Shown in pieces: positions 1-5,743 of a stretch of DNA of 5,743 bases. The position numbers and the translations under genes were made by a program. How positions within the stretch are numbered: position 1 is the stretch's first letter; every line of letters begins with the position of its first letter. Under the pieces are notes generated by a model. It searched no databases. It had not been told where the DNA came from and saw only the letters and a program-made list of their open reading frames with translations. This DNA comes from Bacteroidales bacterium (GTDB lineage: Bacteria > Bacteroidota > Bacteroidia > Bacteroidales > GCA-2711565): the NCBI GenBank assembly GCA_029938505.1, contig JAOZUV010000146.1, forward strand, positions 1 to 5,743. Reading direction: 5' to 3'.

Positions 1-691
1 CTTTTTTTTCTTCGGCAAGTAAATTACGAAGTTTTGTGGCATTAGCTAAAATTCCTGATTCCAATGATTGTCTCACAACTTCCTTTAATTCAAAATGATG
101 TAGTGTTGTTCCAAAGATTGATTTTAAATATTCTTCATTCAAAGCCGGACTAAGATCTAAACCGACTGGAGGTAATTGTGCAGAGTCTCCAATCAAAATA
201 AGTTTGCAATTCTCTTCAGCTGAATATACAAAATTGAACAAATCTTCGAGCAGACTTCGTGCCGAAGCAGCATATTGTTGCATGCTCAACCCGTCAGGGA
301 TCATGGATGCCTCATCTACAATGAAAATGGTGTTTTTATGCTTATTTTTTTTAAGCACCATTTTAAATTTTCCGCTTTGATCGGTAGTAATAAAATAAAT
401 ATAGCGATGAATTGTATGGGCTTGTTTTCCCGAATAAGATGCCAAAACTTTAGCAGCTCTTCCTGTTGGAGCTAATAATACACTCCTTTTTTTTAAGATG
501 GGTAAAACGCTGACCAAAGCACTTACCAAAGTCGTTTTCCCCGTTCCTGCATAACCTTTTAATAAAAAAAGCCCTCTTGGATCATTATCAAGAACAAAAG
601 AGGATAGTTGTTGTATAAGTTGTTCTTGTCCTTCGGTGGGGACATAAGGAAATTGTTCTTTAAATTGGAGAGTCAAGTTGGAGATGTTCAT
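1..691 (-). CDS. RecD-like ATP-dependent DNA helicase (N-terminal part, cut by window edge)
   Basis: Superfamily 1 DNA helicase of the short RecD/Dda-like type, expected to unwind DNA 5'-to-3' using ATP in repair or recombination in the cytoplasm. I translated it by hand from ATG at 691-689; 230 codons are in the window and the frame stays open to the left edge. Visible motifs in order: Walker A GYAGTGKTT (residues 46-54), motif Ia APTGRAAKVL (75-84), the family-typical AHTIHR (91-96), Walker B IFIVDEASM (122-130), motif III GDSAQLPPVG (168-177) and motif IV LKEVVRQ (202-208). The C-terminal half with motifs V and VI lies outside. The opening, with a PTEGQ stretch at residues 18-22, fits a true N-terminus of this family. 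It starts 20 bases after the tamL stop with no terminator between, so co-transcription is likely. The helicase class is secure; the exact cellular role is not. Confidence 0.93.
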   Translation of the reverse strand, partial: MNISNLTLQFKEQFPYVPTEGQEQLIQQLSSFVLDNDPRGLFLLKGYAGTGKTTLVSALVSVLPILKKRSVLLAPTGRAAKVLASYSGKQAHTIHRYIYFITTDQSGKFKMVLKKNKHKNTIFIVDEASMIPDGLSMQQYAASARSLLEDLFNFVYSAEENCKLILIGDSAQLPPVGLDLSPALNEEYLKSIFGTTLHHFELKEVVRQSLESGILANATKLRNLLAEEKK

Positions 692-711
692 CTGAATTAA
701 AATTGTACGAT

Positions 712-3063
712 TTAAAAAGGGTAACCAATTCCAAAATTCCAAACAATTTTATTGAGTTTTATACTATTTAAAACCCAACGTTCACCATCATCTTGAGCAG
801 GATCTCTCAGTCGGAGAGCGCCATCAATTCTGAATACAAAAAATCGAAAATCGAAACGAAATCCAAATCCTGCATCCATGGCAATTTCTTTAAGAAAGCT
901 GTTTAATTTGAATTCACCACCTTCAATAACATCATTGTTTAACCGCCAAACATTACCAGCATCCACAAAAAGAGCTCCTTTCAAGAAACGGTGAATAGGG
1001 AATCTGTATTCTAAGTTAAACTCTAATCTTAAGTCTCCAATTCTGTCAATAATAATGTCATCTGGTTTAGAAGATCCAGGTCCTAATGAACGGATATTCC
1101 ATCCTCTTAAACCATTTGCTCCACCTGCAAAAAACCCTTTCTCAAAAGGAAGGTCTTTTGAATTTCCATAAGGGAAACCGATTCCAAACATATTTCGGAA
1201 AACCAGACGGGTATTTGAATTGAAAATTTTATAAAATCTGAAGTCAATGTCAGCTCTAACGTATTGAGCGTAACGAATATTAAACAGGGTGTTATATCTA
1301 TTGGTTTCACTTGCTTTAACCAGTGTTTGAATTCCTTTAATCAAGAAACCTGATGATTCGAAATTCGCCCGGAGGTAAACGAAATTCCTTAGTTTGTTTA
1401 CTTGTTGTGAATTGTAAATAAAGCTGTATTTCAGTCCGGCAATTAAGTGATCGGTATATTGATTTTTTATTCGTTCATTGGTTTCTTCATCGAGCGTTGC
1501 CTGAAAACTATCCGTTGGATAAACTTTAATAGTACTTAATTCAATAGGGTTGAAAATATGACGAGTTCGTTTGTTTTGAGACCATTCGTAACCGAACGAC
1601 ATATTGGTAATATACCTTCTGTAATTTGGCCGTTGTTGATAGTTAAAACCTACATTTAAGCTTGTATGAGGTTTGAAATTTTGGGGAAAAGTTTCGGCAT
1701 TGATTGGAATTAAGAATTTTGGTAATTTTAAGCTGACATCAATTCCTGCTTCGATGGTGTTAAAAAATAAAAATTGATTACCTGCTGTTTCAATTCCAGA
1801 ATTTAATTGTTGAGCTTCCATTGATGTTGAAAGTCTTACTTCAAGAATTTCCGCTCCATTAAAAATATTTTTATTTCCATAAATTAAGTTAGCTCCAATA
1901 CCGAGATTGCCACCCGAATTAGTTCCTTCTGCTTCAATAGAGTAAGAATGTGTTTTAGCTCTACTTAGATTAATACGACAGTCTAAAAGACCCTTCCCGC
2001 CTATGGCAGTGCTATCACTTATATTTTGAAAACTGATATTGGTGTATTTGAAATTTTTTAAATCAGCAAGCCGACGATAAGTTGTTTTTACATTTTCTAA
2101 TGAGAATTTCTCATTAGGTCTAATTAGGATGGCTTGAGTGATCGCCCTTGGTTTAATTCTGGGTTCTTCTTTATGTAGGAAGTAATAGGTTTGGGCATCT
2201 CTTATACTGGTGTCCCTGTGAATATTAACCAAAAGTGTATCCAAATGACCTGGTGTTGGATTTAAAATATCAAAATCGGGATTAACAAATACACGGTTAA
2301 TGCTGTATTGCTTATGCTCTTCTTTAGTGATTTTTGAGATGGTTGTCAGGTCAATTTTTTCAATCTTTTTAACCACAAGATTGATATCTAGTTGTTTGGT
2401 GTTTAAAGTACTATCAACTTCGTAATAAATATATTCCTTGCTAAAATTAAAATAACCATTATTTTTGAGGTAGTCAGTGATTCGATCCCGTTCATCATCC
2501 AATTCAAATTCGTTGTAAATATCGCCAGTATGGATGAGATTTTCCTTAGCTATTTCATTGACTCTGCTTAATATAATGCTGTCTGATATGTGGTATCCAA
2601 AATTTCTAATTTTATAGGGCTCACCAATTTCAAGATGGTAATATTGATTGAATTTCTTCTTTTTAAATTTGGATTCGAGCCAAACTTTTGAATTTAAATA
2701 GCCTGATTTATTTAAAAATATCTCAATTTGGCTTTTAGTTTTATTTAGTGCCTGAGGATTATAAAAAACAGGAGGTTCTCCAAAAGATCGCCGCATCCAG
2801 TTTTTGAAATTGTTTGTCTTTCCACGGTCTGGTGCCTGATAGGCATATAATTTGACACGCCATAAACCCAGAAGTTTTTTATTGGGTTGCTGAGTTATTA
2901 AATTCTTCACTTCTTCCATATCCAATTCATATTTTTCACCATGAATGACCACTTTGTTTTTATTTAAAAGAGGCTTTTGGGCATGCTTATATGTTCCACA
3001 AGCAGACAAAAATATTGCTGCGAACAAAAGAATAGGATAGTATTTAAAGTGTAATAGCTTCAA
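712..3063 (-). CDS. tamL: TamL-like BamA/TamA-family outer membrane assembly lipoprotein
   Basis: Omp85-superfamily protein of 783 residues, expected to sit in the outer membrane and help insert or assemble outer-membrane proteins. Residues 1-22 form a lipoprotein signal: basic start, hydrophobic core, lipobox LSAC with Cys22. Periplasmic POTRA-like repeats follow (roughly 97-149, 150-232, 253-370), with repeated GYL/GYF turns near residues 121 and 203. The C-terminal beta-barrel spans about 372-783; the loop-6 signature is LRGW at 652-655 (RGF/Y in BamA), and the chain ends in the aromatic signature GIGYPF. A lipid-anchored TamA relative called TamL is known from Bacteroidota, and the layout fits it. 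The start is TTG (3063-3061): the frame has a TAG at 3072-3070, only three codons upstream, and any later start would remove the signal peptide. After Cys22 comes GTYK, without the acidic run of a Bacteroidota surface-export signal, so the lipid anchor probably faces the periplasm. No tamB is adjacent. A second BamA copy cannot be excluded as its identity. Confidence 0.93.
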   Translation of the reverse strand: MKLLHFKYYPILLFAAIFLSACGTYKHAQKPLLNKNKVVIHGEKYELDMEEVKNLITQQPNKKLLGLWRVKLYAYQAPDRGKTNNFKNWMRRSFGEPPVFYNPQALNKTKSQIEIFLNKSGYLNSKVWLESKFKKKKFNQYYHLEIGEPYKIRNFGYHISDSIILSRVNEIAKENLIHTGDIYNEFELDDERDRITDYLKNNGYFNFSKEYIYYEVDSTLNTKQLDINLVVKKIEKIDLTTISKITKEEHKQYSINRVFVNPDFDILNPTPGHLDTLLVNIHRDTSIRDAQTYYFLHKEEPRIKPRAITQAILIRPNEKFSLENVKTTYRRLADLKNFKYTNISFQNISDSTAIGGKGLLDCRINLSRAKTHSYSIEAEGTNSGGNLGIGANLIYGNKNIFNGAEILEVRLSTSMEAQQLNSGIETAGNQFLFFNTIEAGIDVSLKLPKFLIPINAETFPQNFKPHTSLNVGFNYQQRPNYRRYITNMSFGYEWSQNKRTRHIFNPIELSTIKVYPTDSFQATLDEETNERIKNQYTDHLIAGLKYSFIYNSQQVNKLRNFVYLRANFESSGFLIKGIQTLVKASETNRYNTLFNIRYAQYVRADIDFRFYKIFNSNTRLVFRNMFGIGFPYGNSKDLPFEKGFFAGGANGLRGWNIRSLGPGSSKPDDIIIDRIGDLRLEFNLEYRFPIHRFLKGALFVDAGNVWRLNNDVIEGGEFKLNSFLKEIAMDAGFGFRFDFRFFVFRIDGALRLRDPAQDDGERWVLNSIKLNKIVWNFGIGYPF

Positions 3064-3086
3064 ATTGTGCTAAATTTATGCTATAA

Positions 3087-3094
3087 CAAAAATA
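3087..3094 (-). promoter_or_regulatory. Predicted -7 promoter element for tamL
   Basis: Reading the minus strand, TATTTTTG matches the Bacteroidota sigma-ABfr -7 consensus TAnnTTTG exactly. It lies 23 bases before the TTG start, implying a leader of about 18-20 bases. The -33 element is weak: only TTTC at 3117-3120, with about 22 bases of spacing. Transcription from here would cover tamL and probably the helicase gene. Confidence 0.5.
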
Positions 3095-3161
3095 CAATTT
3101 ATACTGAAAGCGTAGGGAAATAATTATTCTGATTTTATTTTAAAAAAAAACAGTAAATAAT

Positions 3162-3194
3162 ATTGTTCTATTCAAAAAAAAGGATTTATATTTG
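3162..3194 (+). promoter_or_regulatory. Predicted promoter of the tRNA-Val gene
   Basis: ATTG at 3162-3165 serves as the -33 element (consensus TTTG) and TATATTTG at 3187-3194 is a perfect -7 element (consensus TAnnTTTG), separated by 21 bases, within the 19-21 usual for Bacteroidota. Transcription should start near 3200, giving a 5' leader of roughly 28 bases before the tRNA. An A9 tract at 3142-3150 just upstream could act like an UP element. It faces away from the tamL promoter. Confidence 0.65.
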
Positions 3195-3228
3195 CACTCC
3201 TTTTACGAAAGGCTGTTCATTATAAATC

Positions 3229-3303
3229 GGGCGATTAGCTCAGTTGGTTCAGAGCACCTCGTTTACACCGAGGGGGTCGGGAGTTCGAATCTCTCATCGC
3301 CCA
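3229..3303 (+). tRNA. tRNA-Val (anticodon UAC)
   Basis: A complete cloverleaf of 75 bases can be folded by eye. The acceptor stem pairs GGGCGAT (3229-3235) with ATCGCCC (3296-3302), followed by discriminator A3303. The D stem is GCTC/GAGC. The anticodon stem CCTCG/CGAGG (3257-3261, 3269-3273) encloses the loop TTTACAC, with anticodon TAC at 3264-3266, which reads valine GUA and, by wobble, other GUN codons. The T stem GGGAG/CTCTC (one G-U pair) holds the canonical loop TTCGAAT at 3284-3290. The 3' CCA is not encoded (the sequence continues CAT), so it must be added after transcription. It appears to be a single-gene transcript with its own promoter and terminator. Confidence 0.97.
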
Positions 3304-3310
3304 CATTAAG

Positions 3311-3337
3311 CTTCTCATTTATGGGAAGTTTTTTTTT
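3311..3337 (+). terminator. Rho-independent terminator after tRNA-Val
   Basis: The stem CTTCTC (3311-3316) pairs with GGGAAG (3323-3328), including one G-U pair, around the 6-base loop ATTTAT, and is followed directly by nine T (3329-3337). It begins 8 bases after the tRNA end. On the other strand the hairpin is not followed by a T run, so it acts only in the plus direction. Confidence 0.8.
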
Positions 3338-3369
3338 GCCATTTTTTTGGTTTTTGTGGATGACTAATC

Positions 3370-3478
3370 TTTATTGAATCGTCATTGGTAAACCCTAAAC
3401 GACTATCCGTACACTAAAATATACCAAGTATATAAAAGTGAGTGTTTTTAGCAGAATTGAGATTTATTGAATTATCAT
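3370..3478. repeat. Imperfect 16-base direct repeat pair
   Basis: TTTATTGAATCGTCAT at 3370-3385 recurs as TTTATTGAATTATCAT at 3463-3478, matching at 14 of 16 positions. The copies are 77 bases apart, in the gap beside the tRNA. In AT-rich sequence this may be chance; no function is claimed. Confidence 0.3.
3416..3433 (-). terminator. Weak hairpin, possible terminator of the esterase-GNAT operon
   Basis: Read on the minus strand, ATATAC pairs with GTATAT around a TTG loop (3433-3419), followed by three more T (3418-3416). It lies about 70 bases past the GNAT stop. The stem has only two G-C pairs out of six and the T run is short, so it is a poor terminator if it is one at all. Confidence 0.25.
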
Positions 3479-3505
3479 GAAATTGAATTCAAAATCATCC
3501 AATAA

Positions 3506-4054
3506 TTATTCGTTGATTAGACTATAAATTATTTCATCAAAATATTGTCCTCTGGCGTAAGAGTGATCTCTTAAATGTGCCTCTTTAATAAAACCATTTT
3601 TTTCTAATAATCTAATGGATACTTCATTTCCTGGAATCACAATTCCATAAATTTTATGAAATTCTGCAATGGAATTTCCAAAACGTAAAATTTCACATAT
3701 AATTTCAGACATATATCCTTTGCCCCAATATTTTTTAATCAAACCGTATCCAATCTCAGCTCGATCATGTTCAGCCGATATATCGAACAATCCTCCATAA
3801 CCAATATCTTCTGCATTTTCTTTTAGCGTAAATGTCCACCAAAATGAAAAATTATTTTCATTTCCTGAGAGCAAAGAAGTTAACTTTTCTTCGGCCTCTT
3901 TTTGTGTTTTATAAGGCTCTCTAATAATGTAATTCAAGGATTTGGCACAGGAGTTAAAATTATAAACTACATCAACATCTGTTTTTTGCATTTGTTTTAT
4001 AACTACTCTCTCTGTTTCTAAAATTGGAAACATTTCAAAAACTTTTTTATTCAT
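3506..4054 (-). CDS. RimJ/RimL-type GNAT N-acetyltransferase
   Basis: Cytoplasmic acetyl-CoA-dependent N-acetyltransferase of 182 residues, a usual length for the Acetyltransf_3 (RimJ/RimL-like) group. The family start pattern ILETERVVIKQM lies at residues 11-22. Strand beta-4 with IGYGGLFDI is at 84-92. The acetyl-CoA pyrophosphate-binding loop (motif A) is KKYWGKGY at 107-114. Motif B, with N143, S145 and LLEKNGF at 149-155, is followed by the family-typical LRDHSY and a closing D-x-x-x-Y strand (173-177). The substrate cannot be read from sequence: relatives acetylate ribosomal protein N-termini, amino acids, polyamines or antibiotics. ATG at 4054 is taken as the start, 9 bases after the esterase stop; Met8 is an equally possible start close to the conserved core. 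No Shine-Dalgarno is visible, as usual in Bacteroidota. It is probably translated from the esterase transcript. Confidence 0.9.
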   Translation of the reverse strand: MNKKVFEMFPILETERVVIKQMQKTDVDVVYNFNSCAKSLNYIIREPYKTQKEAEEKLTSLLSGNENNFSFWWTFTLKENAEDIGYGGLFDISAEHDRAEIGYGLIKKYWGKGYMSEIICEILRFGNSIAEFHKIYGIVIPGNEVSIRLLEKNGFIKEAHLRDHSYARGQYFDEIIYSLINE

Positions 4055-4063
4055 GATATTAGA

Positions 4064-5095
4064 TTATTGAAGTAAATAAACCAATGCTTTATCCATTTGT
4101 TCAGAGAAATCAGAAGGAAAAGCATGTCCTAAATCTGGATATAAAATGATGTTATTTCTGATTTTTGCTTCATCTATTAGCTTGTGAAACTCACTTTGAC
4201 CTTCAAAAAATGTTTTGTCTTTAGCACCATAAACCATAGAAATGTTTATCCCTTTTTCTTTAAACGAAATAGCTTTTTTAAGATCAAAATCTCTTGGCTT
4301 TACAGGGAAAGCAAGTAATAAGCCCTTAGTAGCGATACTTTCGTAGGCTATACAAATAGATAAATATCCACCTGCCGATTGACCCGCTAGAATAACTTGC
4401 TCTGTATTTACTGAATATTTTTGAATAACTTGATTATAAATTTGTGTTATGTCTTCGATGCCTTTACTGCCAAATCTTCTTGTATAGCTGCCTATTATTT
4501 GACTTCCTTGAGGATAAACAGCAATATAATTTTTGCTTAGTTCACTAGATTTCCAATTTGTAAAAGTACTGTGAAAATCACCAAAACCACCATGAAGTAT
4601 AATAATTAAAGGGTAGCTTTTAGTTACATCATAATTCTTAGGTAAGCTTACAAAATATTCAGCTTTTGAGTTTTTTAATGCTTTTTCTCTGAGTTTGCTA
4701 TTGTTTTTTATGAATTCTTTAAAGTCTTCATTTTCTACATAGCTTGATAAATATCCTGGGATTACTCTGCTCCTTGTGCTGAAAGGCAGAAAAATTTCTT
4801 GCTTATTGAGAGTATTCCACATTTCGATATTTTTAGTTTGTTGTTTGGCCTCAGCGTAATAATATCCTAAATTCCGGGCAATTCTGTATTTTTCATAATC
4901 ACTTTTTGCATCCTTTAAGCCTTTTTCAAGAATTGTTACATTCTCATTTGTGTTGTCACCTAAAGACTTAATTAGTTCATTCAGATAAGATGGAATATTC
5001 GGTTTATCTACTTCAGTGACCGTAGTCGTATTTTGACCAATAGCAATCTGAGCATTTATAATAAATAGTATTAGTAAAATTTTTTTCATTTTCAT
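4064..5095 (-). CDS. Secreted alpha/beta-hydrolase esterase with helical N-terminal region
   Basis: Serine hydrolase of 343 residues, probably an esterase or peptidase-like enzyme exported to the periplasm or beyond. Residues 1-20 form a Sec signal peptide (two Met/Lys pairs, a hydrophobic core, AIG before Q21). The catalytic domain spans about 145-343: oxyanion motif ILHGGFGD (166-173), nucleophile elbow GQSAGG with Ser240, acid Asp293 in GAKDK, and His324 in DLGHAF, so the triad is complete and in order. Between them lies an extra region of about 120 residues (22-143) that looks helical; its NLGYYYAEAKQ and EDFKEFIKNN segments resemble the ends of TPR-repeat arrays (inference). The substrate is unknown; phospholipase/carboxylesterase-like or feruloyl-esterase-like activity is possible. 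The start is ATG at 5095; Met3 would give the same signal peptide. It appears to be the first gene of a two-gene operon with the GNAT gene. Confidence 0.88.
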   Translation of the reverse strand: MKMKKILLILFIINAQIAIGQNTTTVTEVDKPNIPSYLNELIKSLGDNTNENVTILEKGLKDAKSDYEKYRIARNLGYYYAEAKQQTKNIEMWNTLNKQEIFLPFSTRSRVIPGYLSSYVENEDFKEFIKNNSKLREKALKNSKAEYFVSLPKNYDVTKSYPLIIILHGGFGDFHSTFTNWKSSELSKNYIAVYPQGSQIIGSYTRRFGSKGIEDITQIYNQVIQKYSVNTEQVILAGQSAGGYLSICIAYESIATKGLLLAFPVKPRDFDLKKAISFKEKGINISMVYGAKDKTFFEGQSEFHKLIDEAKIRNNIILYPDLGHAFPSDFSEQMDKALVYLLQ

Positions 5096-5122
5096 TTTAA
5101 TTATTAAAGGTTAATTAATCCT

Positions 5123-5130
5123 CAAAAATA
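5123..5130 (-). promoter_or_regulatory. Predicted -7 promoter element for the esterase-GNAT operon
   Basis: On the minus strand, TATTTTTG is an exact match to the Bacteroidota -7 consensus TAnnTTTG and identical to the element before tamL. It ends 27 bases before the ATG, so the leader would be about 20 bases. No good TTTG is found at the -33 position; the best is TTTA within the palindrome at 5142-5153. Confidence 0.5.
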
Positions 5131-5141
5131 GAGAATATGTA

Positions 5142-5153
5142 ATTTAGCTAAAT
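5142..5153. promoter_or_regulatory. 12-base perfect palindrome over the -33 region of the esterase promoter
   Basis: ATTTAGCTAAAT is its own reverse complement over all 12 bases. It begins 11 bases upstream of the -7 element and covers or abuts the expected -33 contact region, which is where a dimeric repressor or activator could bind. No regulator gene is present in the window and the site occurs once here, so an operator role is only a suggestion. Confidence 0.35.
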
Positions 5154-5276
5154 GTATAATCTGCCCATTGGTTATTTTTTCGACATAGATGGGTATTTTC
5201 AATAGATAGTCTGCATATTTATTAATTTAAGGATATTAAATAAGTCAGAGTGTTATTATATAGGCATATATACTCA

Positions 5277-5306
5277 AAATGACTGACATATAATAGCCAG
5301 TCATTT
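5277..5306 (-). terminator. 9-bp stem-loop after the membrane-protein gene, probable terminator
   Basis: AAATGACTG (5277-5285) and CAGTCATTT (5298-5306) are perfect reverse complements with a 12-base loop. Read on the minus strand it lies 26 bases after the stop of the membrane-protein gene, and the 3' arm runs into a short T tract (TCATTTTGAG). The T tract is weak, so it could instead be an mRNA-stabilising hairpin or protein-binding site. Confidence 0.5.
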
Positions 5307-5332
5307 AAGAAAATTAACTTAGAAAATAATGC

Positions 5333-5743
5333 TTATACAAACTTCTCTCTTTTCTGTAGGTTGACCATGCTCCCTAATAATGCTACAATAGAAGCAATAA
5401 TTAACATCAAGCGGTTTTGGTAAATAACATTTTGCCATACCGTATGACTTAAATCCGATGGAATGTCGAAGGGATTTAGAAAGATATTCCATTTGCTGTA
5501 CTGTAATGGTTCTGCCATAATCAGAAAGAATAAACCAAAGATGACCATCACAACTGCCGTTGCATTGGCATTTTTTAGCCAAGTGGCAAATAAAAATGAA
5601 ACACAGGCAATGAAAAATAGGGGGTACATCAGTTGATAAACCATATAAAAAACCCTGATTTTGACCAAGGCAAATACTGCAAACCAACCCATCAGTAATA
5701 TAATTACATATAAGAGTATTAGGCTAATAGCGAATCGGAGCAG
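5333..5743 (-). CDS. Multi-spanning membrane protein, C-terminal part, possibly an ABC-2-type permease
   Basis: Only the last 136 codons are in the window; the frame is open to the right edge, so the Met at 5692 is probably internal rather than the start. Four hydrophobic segments can be seen, at about residues 3-27, 32-56, 60-78 and 110-128 of the visible part, followed by a short basic tail (LQKREKFV). The stretch after the third segment (EPLQYSKWNIFLNPFD) would be an extracytoplasmic loop, and the pattern WQN...NRLMLII... ending in a charged tail resembles the C-termini of ABC-2-type transporter permeases. That family call is a weak inference without the N-terminal part or a neighbouring ATPase. 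An integral inner-membrane location is well supported. A 9-bp stem-loop follows the stop and probably separates it from the esterase operon. Confidence 0.75.
   Translation of the reverse strand: MLRFAISLILLYVIILLMGWFAVFALVKIRVFYMVYQLMYPLFFIACVSFLFATWLKNANATAVVMVIFGLFFLIMAEPLQYSKWNIFLNPFDIPSDLSHTVWQNVIYQNRLMLIIASIVALLGSMVNLQKREKFV

Larger units (their letters stand above)
3338..3505. other. Gene-free gap between convergent tRNA-Val and GNAT genes
   Basis: These 168 AT-rich bases lie between the tRNA terminator and the stop codon of the GNAT gene; I see no coding frame with recognisable protein and no RNA gene. They contain a weak inverted repeat at 3419-3433 and an imperfect 16-base direct repeat (3370-3385 and 3463-3478). 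There is no copy of the tRNA 3' end here, so nothing marks an integration boundary. Confidence 0.6.

Noticed and set aside
275..475. Plus-strand open frame of 66 codons
   Set aside because: It is antisense to the helicase gene, whose motifs are clear on the minus strand.
1107..1310. Minus-strand open frame of 67 codons
   Set aside because: It is an out-of-frame shadow inside the tamL barrel region.
3192..3377. Plus-strand open frame of 61 codons
   Set aside because: It overlaps the whole tRNA-Val gene and its terminator; the peptide is a translation of the tRNA.
3284..3505. Possible integration site at the tRNA 3' end
   Set aside because: No second copy of the tRNA T-arm/acceptor sequence and no integrase is visible in the window.
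3064..5332. CRISPR array or insertion sequence in the intergenic gaps
   Set aside because: No regularly spaced repeats, terminal inverted repeats or transposase-like frames are present; the only direct repeat is a single imperfect 16-base pair.
5319..5687. Minus-strand open frame of 122 codons, rich in cysteine
   Set aside because: It is a shifted reading of the membrane-protein gene. The frame ending at 5333 is open to the window edge and has proper transmembrane segments.

Overview
The window looks like an ordinary chromosomal segment of an AT-rich member of the Bacteroidota. Four things point there: a lipid-anchored BamA/TamA-type outer membrane protein (the TamL type known from Bacteroidota), -7 elements matching the Bacteroidota consensus TAnnTTTG in three intergenic positions, no clear Shine-Dalgarno sequences before the starts, and a typical Bacteroidota short RecD-like helicase. 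The order or genus cannot be fixed from this sequence.

Layout from left to right. Positions 1-691 (minus) hold the N-terminal 230 codons of a superfamily 1 RecD-like ATP-dependent DNA helicase, cut by the left edge. Twenty bases upstream of its start, 712-3063 (minus) encodes the complete TamL-like lipoprotein/beta-barrel protein, which begins with TTG. The two genes probably form one transcript, tamL first. The 165-base gap 3064-3228 carries divergent promoters, one for tamL (minus) and one for a tRNA-Val(UAC) at 3229-3303 (plus), which is followed at once by a hairpin/T-run terminator. The 168 bases from 3338 to 3505 have no gene and hold only weak repeats.

The right half is on the minus strand. 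A secreted alpha/beta-hydrolase esterase (4064-5095) is followed after 9 bases by a RimJ/RimL-type GNAT acetyltransferase (3506-4054), which looks like a two-gene operon with its own promoter at about 5123-5130 and a 12-base perfect palindrome just upstream of the -7 element. The 237-base gap 5096-5332 also contains a 9-bp stem-loop that probably ends transcription of the last gene. That gene (5333-5743) is the C-terminal part of a multi-spanning inner-membrane protein, perhaps an ABC-2-type transporter permease, cut by the right edge.

The genes do not form one system. TamL acts in outer-membrane protein assembly, the helicase in DNA metabolism, and the esterase/GNAT pair is an accessory-looking cassette between a tRNA gene and a membrane-protein gene. 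I found no clear sign of an undescribed defence or mobile system. The items most worth a second look are the lipidated BamA-family protein with its TTG start, its linkage to a helicase gene, and the esterase with an extra helical N-terminal region.
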